In this document: piece by piece, positions 1-7,094 of the stretch
Layout: every line of letters begins with the position of its first letter
Numbering within the stretch: position 1 is the first letter of the stretch
DNA from: an uncultured Methylococcaceae bacterium
GTDB lineage: Bacteria > Pseudomonadota > Gammaproteobacteria > Methylococcales > Methylomonadaceae
Assembly: GCA_903903365.1 (NCBI GenBank)
Contig: CAIUYS010000100.1
Span: 1 to 14,175 of the forward strand
Length of the DNA: 14,175 nt
Direction: 5' to 3'
Translations under genes and position numbers: made by a program
The notes under the pieces: model-generated
The model's database searches: none
What the model saw: only the letters and a program-made list of their open reading frames with translations
What the model was told of the DNA's origin: nothing

Positions 1-220
1 CAATGATGAACGGTGAAAACGATTCATCCCAAAGTCAAAGCGACCTGCAATTGGCACGGATCGCTATGATTGGTTTAAAGAATACAGGGGCAAGATGAGA
101 GGAAACCCGTGGATTTGATTAAGATTGGATGAAGACAGGCAGGATTTTATTTTTATCCTGTGTTTAATTGATTTGGAGACTTTTAAAAGACGTTTCGCAG
201 GTGGGTGTAACTTTTCAGTT

Positions 221-257
221 CCCCTCTTTGAAAAAGAGAAGTTAGGGGCAAGCCCCT
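221..257. repeat. Degraded copy of the CCCCTCTTT hairpin repeat
   Basis: The sequence CCCCTCTTTGAAAAAGAG followed by GTTAGGGG is the same unit seen at 10437-10462 between kdpC and kdpB. Here the first stem is CTCTTT (224-229) with AAAGAG (233-238), shortened because the right arm reads AGAGAAG instead of AGAGGGG. A second small stem follows, AGGGGC (244-249) with GCCCCT (252-257). Two copies about 10 kb apart show this is a dispersed family. Confidence 0.7.
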
Positions 258-370
258 CTGAAAGCATGTTGAATTATTATAGCGGACACGTGGAATGATC
301 GGTTGCGAAGGGCAAAATTCGACCATAGCTGTCTCATGAAAAATAAAATATATTGTCAGCTTTAGCTTGT

Positions 371-411
371 TTAGCGTCCACTGACCAAGATTAAGCGTGG
401 CCACCTAATCC
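371..411. repeat. Two tandem 20-bp motifs, possible IS21-type end remnant
   Basis: Two adjacent units start TTAGCGTCCAC (371) and TTAAGCGTGGCCAC (391), spaced 20 bp; the second contains the 8-bp palindrome GTGGCCAC (397-404). Spaced repeats of this style occur at the ends of IS21-family elements, where they bind the transposase. No transposase gene or second end is in the window, so this is a weak resemblance, recalled rather than searched. Confidence 0.25.
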
Positions 412-422
412 TTCATTTATAA

Positions 423-3386
423 CTATTGTTTGGTTTCCTGCGCCAGAAGATGCAACTGTTCAAGTAAAGTACCACGCAAGCTATGGAGTTCACCCAGCCT
501 CGCCAATGCAACGTCTTTACGACCCGTAGCATGAAGTTCACACAACTCTGCTGCCAATAGGTGGAGCTGTTGGTGTAACGATTCTATAACCTGGATAGAG
601 GGCTGTGTACCATACTGCGCCTGTTCCTGGACATTCAACCAAGCGCCGCAATGGTATTCGTTGTGATTGATGGGTGGTGGAGCGTTAGGTTCATCTTTGA
701 GATAATTTTCTAAGCCAATCGTCCAAGCGCGGCACTCCACAGTGAAATATAGCAGTGGCAAGTTCTTGATGTTAACGAGTGACAGGTTACTCCAGGATGG
801 GGCGGGTCGCCACGTGAGCAACCAGTCAGGTATTGCGTGCGCCAACATAGGGTGGCCAATACCGTAGCCTTGAGCAAGTTCGCAACCGAGTTGCAAAAGT
901 AGTTCGCCGTGTTCCAAGCTCTCAACCCCTTCGGCGATAACCTCTTTGTGGAAGGCAATGGCTAAACTGAGCACACCCTCCAAAATAGCCAGGTTATTCG
1001 GATCAACAAGTATGTCGCGCACGAAGCTCTGGTCTATCTTCAGCACCGTGACTGGCAGGCGTTTCAGATAGGTCAGCGAAGAATAACCCGTGCCAAAGTC
1101 ATCTAAAGCGAAACTTACCCCCAGTGCCTGGCAGGCTTTGATTGTCTGTGATACCTGAGTTATGTTTTCCATCGCGCTGGTTTCCAGCACCTCCAGTTCG
1201 AGGTCGCCCGGTCTGAAATTCGGGTGTGCTGCCAGCAATGCACGCAGGTGGTCAACGAAGTCTGTCAACTGGAATTGGCGCGCACCGATATTAACGCTCA
1301 CCGGGATATCCAGTCCGGCGAGATGCCAACTATCAATCTGGCTCAGAGCCGTAGCGATGACCCACTCGCCGATTTCGACGGCAAGCGCATGATCCTCGAT
1401 AACCGGTAGAAATAAGGCAGGAAGTAGCAGTCCTTTTTCAGGGTGTTGCCAGCGAATCAGTGCCTCGACGCCGACGACAACGCCTGTGCGCATGTTAACT
1501 TTGGGTTGATAATAAAGAATGAATTCACGCTCGGCCAAGGCGTGGCGAATGCGATCCAGACTTTCGTGATAAATACGGATACTGCTGTCTTGTTCGGCAT
1601 CAAAGATGTGGTAACAATTTTTGCCGGTCAGCTTGGCCTGATACATGGCTTGGTCGGCCTGGCGCAAGAGTTGATCCGGATCTACGTCTTGCGCTTGCGG
1701 ATAGAAGGTGACACCCAGACTGGCAGAAACCTGAAGTGCACAGTTACCAATCATCACCGACTCGGCAGCGGCGGCAAGCAGCCTATCGAGCAGCGGAAAG
1801 CATTCTTCGATGCCGGTTAAGTCAGGTATTACCGCGACAAATTCGTCGCCGCCAAGACGGGACAAGGTATCGCCTCTGCGCAGGATCTGTTTCATGCGGG
1901 ACGCTAATCTGATCAGTAACTTATCGCCGGCGTCATGTCCATATTTGTCGTTAATCCCTTTGAAACCGTCCAAGTCCAGATACACTACCCCCAACCGAAG
2001 CTCACGTCGTTGAGCCCAACTCATGCCCTGGCGCAGGCGGTCTGACAGCAGTACGCGATTAGGCAGATTCGTCAGCGGGTCGTAATTGGCGATGTGCTCT
2101 AACTGCTTCTCGTGTTCCTTGAGCAAAGTGATATCGGTGCCCAGCGCTATAAAATGCTGGCTCTTGCCCTCAGTATCACACACGGTGCTAATGGTTTTCC
2201 TCTCTGCATACAATTCACCGTTCTTGCGCCGGTTACAGAGGTCGCCATACCAGTGGCCTTTGTGGATCAGCTCATTCCACATCGAGGCATAGAAAGCCTT
2301 GCTCTGGTGCCCAGAGCGGAGAAGGCGCGGGTTTTTCCCCAGCACTTCCTCGCGGCTATAACCGGTAATGCGGCTGAAGGTGTCGTTGACGTCTATGATC
2401 GTGCCGTCCAGATCGGTGATCATGATGGCTTCGCGGGCATGCGTGAAGACATTGGCGGCGAGCCGGAGTTTGGTTTCGGCTAGTTTGCGGTCAGAGATAT
2501 TACGGGCGATTTCGGAAATTCCGACAGTACTCCCTTGCATATCCTTGATAGGCGATATGGTCAAAAAAACATCGATCCGGGTGCCATCCTTTTTGATTCG
2601 TTCAGTCTCGAAGAGGCTGATTACCTTGCCCTGTAGAATGGAGTCCATCACCCTTTTGTCTTCTTCATAGCGATCAGGAGGAATGATGGCGCTCACTGAC
2701 CGACCGATCATCTCTTCAGAGGTATAGGCGAAAATCTTTTCAGCAGCGAGGTTCCAACTGGTGACGATACCGTCCATTGTCTTGCCGATGATCGCGTCTT
2801 CAGAGGATTCAATGATGAACACTTTAAGCATCCGATCTTCTTGAGATCGGCGTTCAGCTTCATCCAACAGCTTCTGCTGATACGATATTTTTAGCAACGC
2901 ATGGTGAGCACGAATGGCTACATAGACAGAAACAAAAATATTGTCAGCCATTAACTCGGATTTGAGCCGATAGCCGTTTATTTCGTAGTCCATCACCACA
3001 CTGCGCTGTGGTGCGTACCCTGGCTGACCGGTAATCAAAACAATCTGGATCAGATCGTTGTTCAGCACTTGCCGGATATAGTGCGCCAGCACTAATCCAG
3101 CCTGTTCGGTTTCCATAACGACATCCAACAGAACCAGTGCCATATCGGGGTGCTCGGAGAGCACAGCCCTGGCTTCTTCGGCAGAGCAGGCATAAAACAG
3201 TTTAACAGGACGCGCTTCGACCACGACACCCTGAAGCGCCAGACGAAAGAGCGCATGAATGTCGAACTCATCGTCCACCAGCAAAATTTTCCAGGCAGAT
3301 TCAATATCAGCCAGAGCGCACTCGGGAGAACTTGGCTCGGGGGCGAATAATGATGAAAACTCGTCTTGAATATCCGATGGACTCAT
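423..3386 (-). CDS. Response regulator REC-PAS-PAS-GGDEF-EAL with CZB-like C-terminus (c-di-GMP turnover)
   Basis: A 987-residue cytosolic output protein. The REC domain (about 33-160) has acidic pair D38/D39, phosphoacceptor D88 in LLDVV, T119 and K142; the linker resembles the DUF3369-associated receiver type. Two PAS domains follow (about 190-305 and 310-425). The cyclase domain (430-595) has an intact GGDEF at 512-516 and an RxxD inhibitory site (R503, D506) five residues before it. The EAL domain (610-860) keeps E641 (EALIRW), N699, E735, D762/D763 (DDFGTGYSS), K783, E819 and Q839, so both synthesis and hydrolysis of cyclic-di-GMP look possible. Residues 880-985 resemble a CZB zinc-binding domain (CRAW, HCGAW, HQQLH). 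No transmembrane segment is seen. The start ATG overlaps the kinase stop by 4 bp (ATGA), implying translational coupling and kinase-regulator pairing. Confidence 0.93.
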   Translation of the reverse strand: MSPSDIQDEFSSLFAPEPSSPECALADIESAWKILLVDDEFDIHALFRLALQGVVVEARPVKLFYACSAEEARAVLSEHPDMALVLLDVVMETEQAGLVLAHYIRQVLNNDLIQIVLITGQPGYAPQRSVVMDYEINGYRLKSELMADNIFVSVYVAIRAHHALLKISYQQKLLDEAERRSQEDRMLKVFIIESSEDAIIGKTMDGIVTSWNLAAEKIFAYTSEEMIGRSVSAIIPPDRYEEDKRVMDSILQGKVISLFETERIKKDGTRIDVFLTISPIKDMQGSTVGISEIARNISDRKLAETKLRLAANVFTHAREAIMITDLDGTIIDVNDTFSRITGYSREEVLGKNPRLLRSGHQSKAFYASMWNELIHKGHWYGDLCNRRKNGELYAERKTISTVCDTEGKSQHFIALGTDITLLKEHEKQLEHIANYDPLTNLPNRVLLSDRLRQGMSWAQRRELRLGVVYLDLDGFKGINDKYGHDAGDKLLIRLASRMKQILRRGDTLSRLGGDEFVAVIPDLTGIEECFPLLDRLLAAAAESVMIGNCALQVSASLGVTFYPQAQDVDPDQLLRQADQAMYQAKLTGKNCYHIFDAEQDSSIRIYHESLDRIRHALAEREFILYYQPKVNMRTGVVVGVEALIRWQHPEKGLLLPALFLPVIEDHALAVEIGEWVIATALSQIDSWHLAGLDIPVSVNIGARQFQLTDFVDHLRALLAAHPNFRPGDLELEVLETSAMENITQVSQTIKACQALGVSFALDDFGTGYSSLTYLKRLPVTVLKIDQSFVRDILVDPNNLAILEGVLSLAIAFHKEVIAEGVESLEHGELLLQLGCELAQGYGIGHPMLAHAIPDWLLTWRPAPSWSNLSLVNIKNLPLLYFTVECRAWTIGLENYLKDEPNAPPPINHNEYHCGAWLNVQEQAQYGTQPSIQVIESLHQQLHLLAAELCELHATGRKDVALARLGELHSLRGTLLEQLHLLAQETKQ

Positions 3387-4606
3387 AGAGGTATCTCAAT
3401 ATGAAAATGCGTCCCTTGTCCGGAAGGACTTACGCAAATGATGTTTCCGTTCAGTTTTTGGGTAATGAGGTTGTAGATGAGATGCATGCCTAAGCCCATG
3501 CCATGCTGCATGTCGGTTGTAAAAAAAGGATCAAAGATATGGGCTTGGGTTTCAACGGAAAGTCCTATGCCATCGTCGGTGTAATCGACCACCAGAGTTT
3601 TAGCGTTGGATGTAACGACGATCTCAATGTTTCCATGATTGCGGCCTTTGAAGCCGTGCTGAAACGAATTGTTAATGAGGTTGGTGAAAATGCTGGCCCA
3701 ATCGATGGGATAACTCTCAATCTCCAGGGTGTTGTTGCATAAGACACGAATGAAAACATGCTCTCCGAACATACTCTTACCCAGACTGGTAATGATATCA
3801 TCAATACAACGCTTGAAATTGAAACAGCACTTTGTTGAGGTCTTATCACTGACCGCCAGCTGATGAAAAGAATAGGTCAGAGACCCGATTCGTTCCAAAT
3901 TAGCACGCAGTAGTCCCGTTTCTGCCAACGCATTATTAAAGAACTCACTTAGCTCGGACTGGGTCATACGGCGTTCAGCCAAGCTTTGTGCCAAAGTCTG
4001 TGTCTGCTGCTCCAGTAACGTGGCGCTGCCAAGGCTAACGCCGAGGGGGGTATTGATTTCATGCGCCACTCCTGCCACCATGATGCCTAGCGAAGCCATT
4101 TTTTCCGCCTCTACCAATTGCTTTTGTGTTGTTTTCAGCCGGAGGTTGGTGGCTTCAAGTTGAATTAACGATTGCTCGAGTTCAACCTCGCGTTGCCTCA
4201 GCTTGAGATTAATTTGGGTAATTTCGAACTGGGCTTTGGCGTAATCGCTATTGAGTTGGAGTACAGTGTCATTGAGGTGCTCCAAACTTTCAATGTCATA
4301 CTCAGCCAGCACACGCAACTGGTTTCCATCGCGCCAAATACGGGTATTCAGAGAGCGTGTCCGCCCCATGTATTCGCCTATGGTCAGCAGGCCATGGTAA
4401 ATTTCTCCCCCGGCACCAGGTTGGGTGTTGATGAGTGTTGCAAAAGTGGGCTGAATGAAAAAATGATCGACATGTTCAGTGTTCGGTTTTAGCTTTTCTA
4501 TATTAAGAATTCGAAGGAACCCGGCATTCGCGTCGATGAGGATGCCCGTGCTATCAAGCGTCGCTGCGGCGATGGTAACCAGCGTGTTTACCTCGGGGGC
4601 AAACAT
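3383..4606 (-). CDS. Soluble PAS-containing sensor histidine kinase
   Basis: A 407-residue kinase expected to phosphorylate the REC domain of the next gene. Residues 1-110 look like a PAS-type sensor (GILIDANAGFLRIL near 21-34), 112-170 form a coiled coil, and the dimerisation/phosphoacceptor helix has H182 in AGVAHEINTPLG. The ATP-binding domain has an N box (NLINNSFQHG, 309-318), G1 (DDGIG, 344-348), F box (FDPFFTT, 358-364) and G2 (GMGLGM, 369-374), all intact. There is no signal peptide or membrane segment, so the input must be cytosolic. The gene starts 9 nt after the B12-domain gene and ends overlapping the regulator gene. I infer that the upstream cobalamin-domain protein supplies the signal; the PAS domain could instead bind its own ligand. 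Confidence 0.93.
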   Translation of the reverse strand: MFAPEVNTLVTIAAATLDSTGILIDANAGFLRILNIEKLKPNTEHVDHFFIQPTFATLINTQPGAGGEIYHGLLTIGEYMGRTRSLNTRIWRDGNQLRVLAEYDIESLEHLNDTVLQLNSDYAKAQFEITQINLKLRQREVELEQSLIQLEATNLRLKTTQKQLVEAEKMASLGIMVAGVAHEINTPLGVSLGSATLLEQQTQTLAQSLAERRMTQSELSEFFNNALAETGLLRANLERIGSLTYSFHQLAVSDKTSTKCCFNFKRCIDDIITSLGKSMFGEHVFIRVLCNNTLEIESYPIDWASIFTNLINNSFQHGFKGRNHGNIEIVVTSNAKTLVVDYTDDGIGLSVETQAHIFDPFFTTDMQHGMGLGMHLIYNLITQKLNGNIICVSPSGQGTHFHIEIPL

Positions 4607-4615
4607 CTCAGCCGC

Positions 4616-5692
4616 CTAGGTGCTAACGACACGATTCGCGTTTTCAACCGCCGCAAGGGAATCGTCACCGAAACCATCCGCACCGACGATGCGGGACAAT
4701 TCGGTGAAGCGGTTAAAGGCCAGACCACCGATGATAACTGCTGGCCGTGAACGACCAAAGTGCTCGTCCATCTGGGAGATGACGGCTTTGGCGACGCGTA
4801 CTTGTTGTGGGAAGGAAACCGATAGCCCAATGAGATCAGGCTTCCACGCAGTTATCTGCTGGATAATAGACAGGGTTGGCACATTGGCACCAAGAAACTG
4901 CACCTCCCAGCCCGCAATCAGGAATGCATCGGCTACCATCTGTAGTCCGACAGCATGATTGTTGCCTTCGACGCATGCCAGCAATACGCGCTGGTCGATT
5001 GATACCGGCGGCTGCGCGTTTTGCAACGCCACCGTCATCACTGACTGGGCTATAGCGGTTGCCATGTGTTCCTGGGCGACTGATACCTGGTTGGTCTGCC
5101 ATTTTTCACCGATGTCGTAGAGTGCCGGCTGAATAACATGCAACTCGAAGTCAATAAGGCTCCGTCTCTGTGCCATTGAGTCGCGTAGAATGGCATGCGC
5201 CTGACGATGATTGCCGCTTATTAGCGCAGCCTCAAATTCCACCGTTTCCGGCCAGGGTTCATGAGAGGTCAGCGGCATCAATGAAATATCGCTAATTTTC
5301 TGAAAACTTGTTCGTGCCGCCAGAAGTGCTTCGACGACTATCGCGCCATTCGACGTCTCCATGCGCTCAGAAAAAAACTCTGCCAGCCAATCCAGCGATT
5401 GGCTCAGGTGTTCGGCAGGAATTGCTCGCGCGCTGAGTACACTATTTAGCCAACACAAGTAGTCCACCATCGGTTGCAAAAGCCCAAACTCCAGAACCGG
5501 CCTCAGAAACTCAAGATGAAACGCCAAGTCCTCGCGACAGGCTTCCCGGCCGCGAGCCTCGAAGCGCTCATACAACGAGCCGTGAGTCGCATAGAAACGT
5601 TCTGTCACCGCACTGACAGCATCTGACTGAAGCTCGACGAACTGTCGCAAACCTTCTACATTCAGCGTTTTAAGCAGCGTCTCTTCACTCAT
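4616..5692 (-). CDS. Cobalamin (B12)-binding-domain sensor protein with photoreceptor-type W-x9-EH motif
   Basis: A 358-residue protein. Residues 1-135 are an unrecognised, mostly helical N-terminal domain with no MerR-type helix-turn-helix. Residues 150-225 resemble the helical cap of B12-binding proteins and contain W198, nine residues, then E208-H209: the W-x9-EH signature described for adenosylcobalamin photoreceptors (CarH/LitR). Residues 235-355 form the Rossmann-like B12 domain: NNHAVG (244-249) is a variant of DxHxxG with lower-ligand candidate H246, SVS at 291-293 fits SxL, and GG lies at 322-323. The shadow-free start is supported by a strong ribosome site GGGAGGG (5706-5700), 7 nt before the ATG. 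It sits directly before a histidine kinase gene, so I infer it is the sensor. Alternatives: a heme-binding SCHIC-type domain, or a corrinoid carrier for methyl transfer, which the kinase context makes less likely. Confidence 0.85.
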   Translation of the reverse strand: MSEETLLKTLNVEGLRQFVELQSDAVSAVTERFYATHGSLYERFEARGREACREDLAFHLEFLRPVLEFGLLQPMVDYLCWLNSVLSARAIPAEHLSQSLDWLAEFFSERMETSNGAIVVEALLAARTSFQKISDISLMPLTSHEPWPETVEFEAALISGNHRQAHAILRDSMAQRRSLIDFELHVIQPALYDIGEKWQTNQVSVAQEHMATAIAQSVMTVALQNAQPPVSIDQRVLLACVEGNNHAVGLQMVADAFLIAGWEVQFLGANVPTLSIIQQITAWKPDLIGLSVSFPQQVRVAKAVISQMDEHFGRSRPAVIIGGLAFNRFTELSRIVGADGFGDDSLAAVENANRVVST

Positions 5693-5709
5693 CGGTTTTC
5701 CCTCCCGTA

Positions 5710-6009
5710 TTACTCGGCAAACACATTCATAAGCTTTATCTCTGTAGAACCCGGCATCAGCTTGAGGCCCTTGGGTATGCCTTTGTGTGACTCATGGTAT
5801 TCGTGCCCCTTGTGCCAATCCGAGTAGCTCTGCTTATCGCGCCAACGGGTAAAAAGCCATACTTCCTCCGGATTGTCTGCCGGACTCATGACCTCCATGC
5901 CAAGAAAACCGGAGACTTCATCAACGAGATGAGGCCGGTGGCGGAACGCATTGCGCACCTCTTCCGTCATATCGTTAGCAATCGTAAACCGGCTCAGCAC
6001 TACAATCAT
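5710..6009 (-). CDS. ABM/IsdG-type small monooxygenase (putative heme-degrading)
   Basis: A 99-residue protein of the antibiotic biosynthesis monooxygenase (ABM) dimeric alpha-beta barrel fold, the usual length for the family. Motifs typical of the heme-degrading IsdG/MhuD branch are visible: SGFLGMEVMSP, then WLFTRW, DW at 64-65 and ESHKG with H75. IsdG and MhuD use an Asn-Trp-His triad; W65 and H75 align by eye, but the Asn position near residue 6-7 reads Ser-Arg, so heme cleavage is uncertain. It is soluble. It is the first gene of the four-gene operon, ending 17 nt before the B12-domain gene. It could process heme or another ring substrate linked to the sensor, or be a redox or quinone monooxygenase. 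No strong ribosome site is seen before its ATG. Confidence 0.8.
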   Translation of the reverse strand: MIVVLSRFTIANDMTEEVRNAFRHRPHLVDEVSGFLGMEVMSPADNPEEVWLFTRWRDKQSYSDWHKGHEYHESHKGIPKGLKLMPGSTEIKLMNVFAE

Positions 6010-6033
6010 TTCGAGTCCATGATGAATAAACGT

Positions 6034-6051
6034 GGCGTTGTTGAATAAATC
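6034..6051. mobile_element. Solo IS903-like (IS5 family) terminal inverted repeat
   Basis: GGCGTTGTTGAATAAATC differs at one position from the 18-bp terminal repeat of IS903 as I remember it (GGCTTTGTTGAATAAATC). The orientation would place the element body to the right, in the 6052-6936 gap. I find no matching opposite end and no transposase reading frame, so this is at most a relic. It lies 25 bp upstream of the start of the operon. Confidence 0.45.
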
Positions 6052-6089
6052 GTTTTTAAGCGCTCAACTTGGTTACATAGCATTATTTT

Positions 6090-6210
6090 GAATTTACTTT
6101 TCAATCATAACGAAAGTCGCAGTCAGAGCCATTTGCGTTGTGAAATATCCTATTTGTTTATAAGGAATTAATTTTTCAATAGATTTGCTTATTATATTGT
6201 AAATATTTAC
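6090..6210 (-). promoter_or_regulatory. Candidate operator elements upstream of the ABM-B12-kinase operon
   Basis: GAATTTACTTTTCAAT (6090-6105) and GAATTAATTTTTCAAT (6165-6180) match at 14 of 16 positions and are 75 bp apart, about seven helical turns. A perfect 12-bp palindrome GTAAATATTTAC lies at 6199-6210. All are 80-200 bp upstream of the operon start, where a regulator could bind. In such AT-rich DNA chance matches are expected, so this is tentative. Confidence 0.2.
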
Positions 6211-6495
6211 TTTTCTTCTTGGGTAGAAATTTGTAGAAACATTAATTTTAATAAATATCACCCTCTCAAACCCTCATCCCATCGTCAAAAACTGGGGTAA
6301 ACGATTTTTTTATAGGGCGCTACAAGCTACGAATATCAATACTTCCAGAACAGCGCAAATGGCTCAGTCATGAGAAATAGAAAAATCTCGTGTAACTATC
6401 TGAGCGTATTTTAGGCGGATACCCATCAATCCTCTGAATGACTGCTTTTCATAGCTACCCAAACGTTCACAGGAAAATATTGAATGACTCTTCAT

Positions 6496-6525
6496 GGCCG
6501 CTATGGATAGCTATACATAGTGGCC
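6496..6525. repeat. 30-bp near-perfect palindrome
   Basis: Left arm GGCCGCTATG and right arm CATAGTGGCC flank a centre containing ATAGCTAT; only two of the fifteen base pairs are mismatched. CTCTT (6488-6492) and AAGAG (6528-6532) extend it beyond a short bulge. It sits in non-coding DNA and could be a protein-binding site, a MITE relic or a structured RNA. No function is assignable. Confidence 0.6.
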
Positions 6526-6813
6526 GAAAGAGATCGTTCGAAATAAAAGCTAAAATACCCAATTTGGGTTATATGTTAAACTCATTCAAACAAAAAACAA
6601 TACGTAAAAATACATATAAGTACTAACGAAAAAAATAAGTTGCTTTGGTATTCCAAACCGGTTCACGCTATTAAAATGTAAACAACGCATCAAGATTCAC
6701 GTCCACTCAATGACTGTTAATAGCTAATTAAACTGAGCAAGTAATGGCAAATTGTCGAAATTCATTCTGCCATATTAATTGCCATAAAACGGTCAGTCGT
6801 GACTGTCACTTGA

Positions 6814-6851
6814 TGCCCGTTATACAGAGCATTGCATAACGGGCAATTTTT
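6814..6851 (+). terminator. Hairpin followed by a T-run
   Basis: TGCCCGTTAT (6814-6823) pairs perfectly with ATAACGGGCA (6836-6845) around a 12-nt loop, and TTTTT follows at 6847-6851. This has the shape of a rho-independent terminator for the plus strand, yet no plus-strand gene precedes it. On the minus strand it lies downstream of the kdpE remnant without a T-run and could still act as a 3' end stabiliser of the kdp transcript. Confidence 0.4.
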
Positions 6852-6936
6852 GCCTGTCATGCAACACTATTTAGTGCCAATTCTACATCTGCTTCTTGGC
6901 TAACACCCTATTCTTGGAATACAGGCAACGAAATTG

Positions 6937-7094
6937 TTTGCGCCTGCCAATTTCCAACAAACCTCTTTCACCGGTTGCTGCCTCAATCACCTAAAGCCCG
7001 GTGCCCTTAAACTGGTACGCAGAAAACGGCAGATTTGGGTATCATCCTCGATAACTACAATAACAGGAGTAGTGCTATTTATCTTCCAGCTCAT
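6937..7094 (-). pseudogene. kdpE: Truncated, frameshifted kdpE (response regulator) remnant
   Basis: Starting at an ATG (7094) that overlaps the end of kdpD by 20 bp, the frame reads TPVIVVIEDD then RFLRTSL and PGF, the start of a KdpE receiver domain with its acidic residues. A TGA (6989-6987) ends it after 35 codons. Adding one base near 6990 restores RVIEAATGERGLLE and RRK, matching the next stretch of KdpE (E. coli: RVFEAE, RGLLEAATRK). Homology stops at about 6937, after ~53 of ~230 residues. The phosphoacceptor region LDLGLPD, the rest of the receiver and the DNA-binding domain are absent, and I could not find them elsewhere in the window. The gene cannot make a working KdpE. A sequencing error could explain the frameshift but not the missing 75%. 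Confidence 0.85.

Larger units (their letters stand above)
1..422. other. Intergenic region downstream of the GGDEF-EAL gene
   Basis: No convincing gene is visible. One plus-strand frame is open from the window edge to a TGA at 96-98 and could be the last ~31 codons of a gene entering from the left; I do not recognise the peptide (contains LQLARIAMIGLKN) and a chance open frame is equally likely. A weak hairpin, CAGGAT (140-145) with ATCCTG (155-160) around a T-rich loop, lies between that stop and the end of the minus-strand operon. It has no strong T-run, so I do not call it a terminator. The remainder holds the repeat copy at 221-257 and the possible IS-end motifs at 371-411. Confidence 0.5.
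6052..6936. other. AT-rich non-coding gap between the signalling operon and the kdp locus
   Basis: About 0.9 kb without a convincing gene on either strand. Short open frames exist (plus strand 6438-6626; minus strand 6094-6261) but have no recognisable product or ribosome site. The stretch is clearly richer in A and T than its neighbours and contains several palindromes, described separately. It must include the promoter region of the minus-strand operon starting at 6009, but I see no convincing -35/-10 pair. It begins where kdpE homology stops, so it replaced or displaced the rest of kdpE. Confidence 0.6.

Noticed and set aside
64..404. Two short minus-strand open frames left of the GGDEF-EAL gene
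   Set aside because: They overlap the repeat at 221-257 and the possible IS-end motifs, and resemble no protein.
6094..6261. 55-codon GTG-started open frame on the minus strand, checked as a possible transposase end next to the IS903-like repeat
   Set aside because: Its sequence (QMALTATFVMIEK at the end) does not resemble an IS5-family transposase and no ribosome site fits.
6438..6626. 62-codon open frame on the plus strand in the AT-rich gap
   Set aside because: No recognisable product, no ribosome site, and it runs through the 30-bp palindrome; such frames are expected by chance.
6850..6928. TTGCCTGT / ACAGGCAA 8-bp inverted repeat flanking 63 bp near the kdpE break point
   Set aside because: Arms too short and no matching element ends or target duplication; probably chance.
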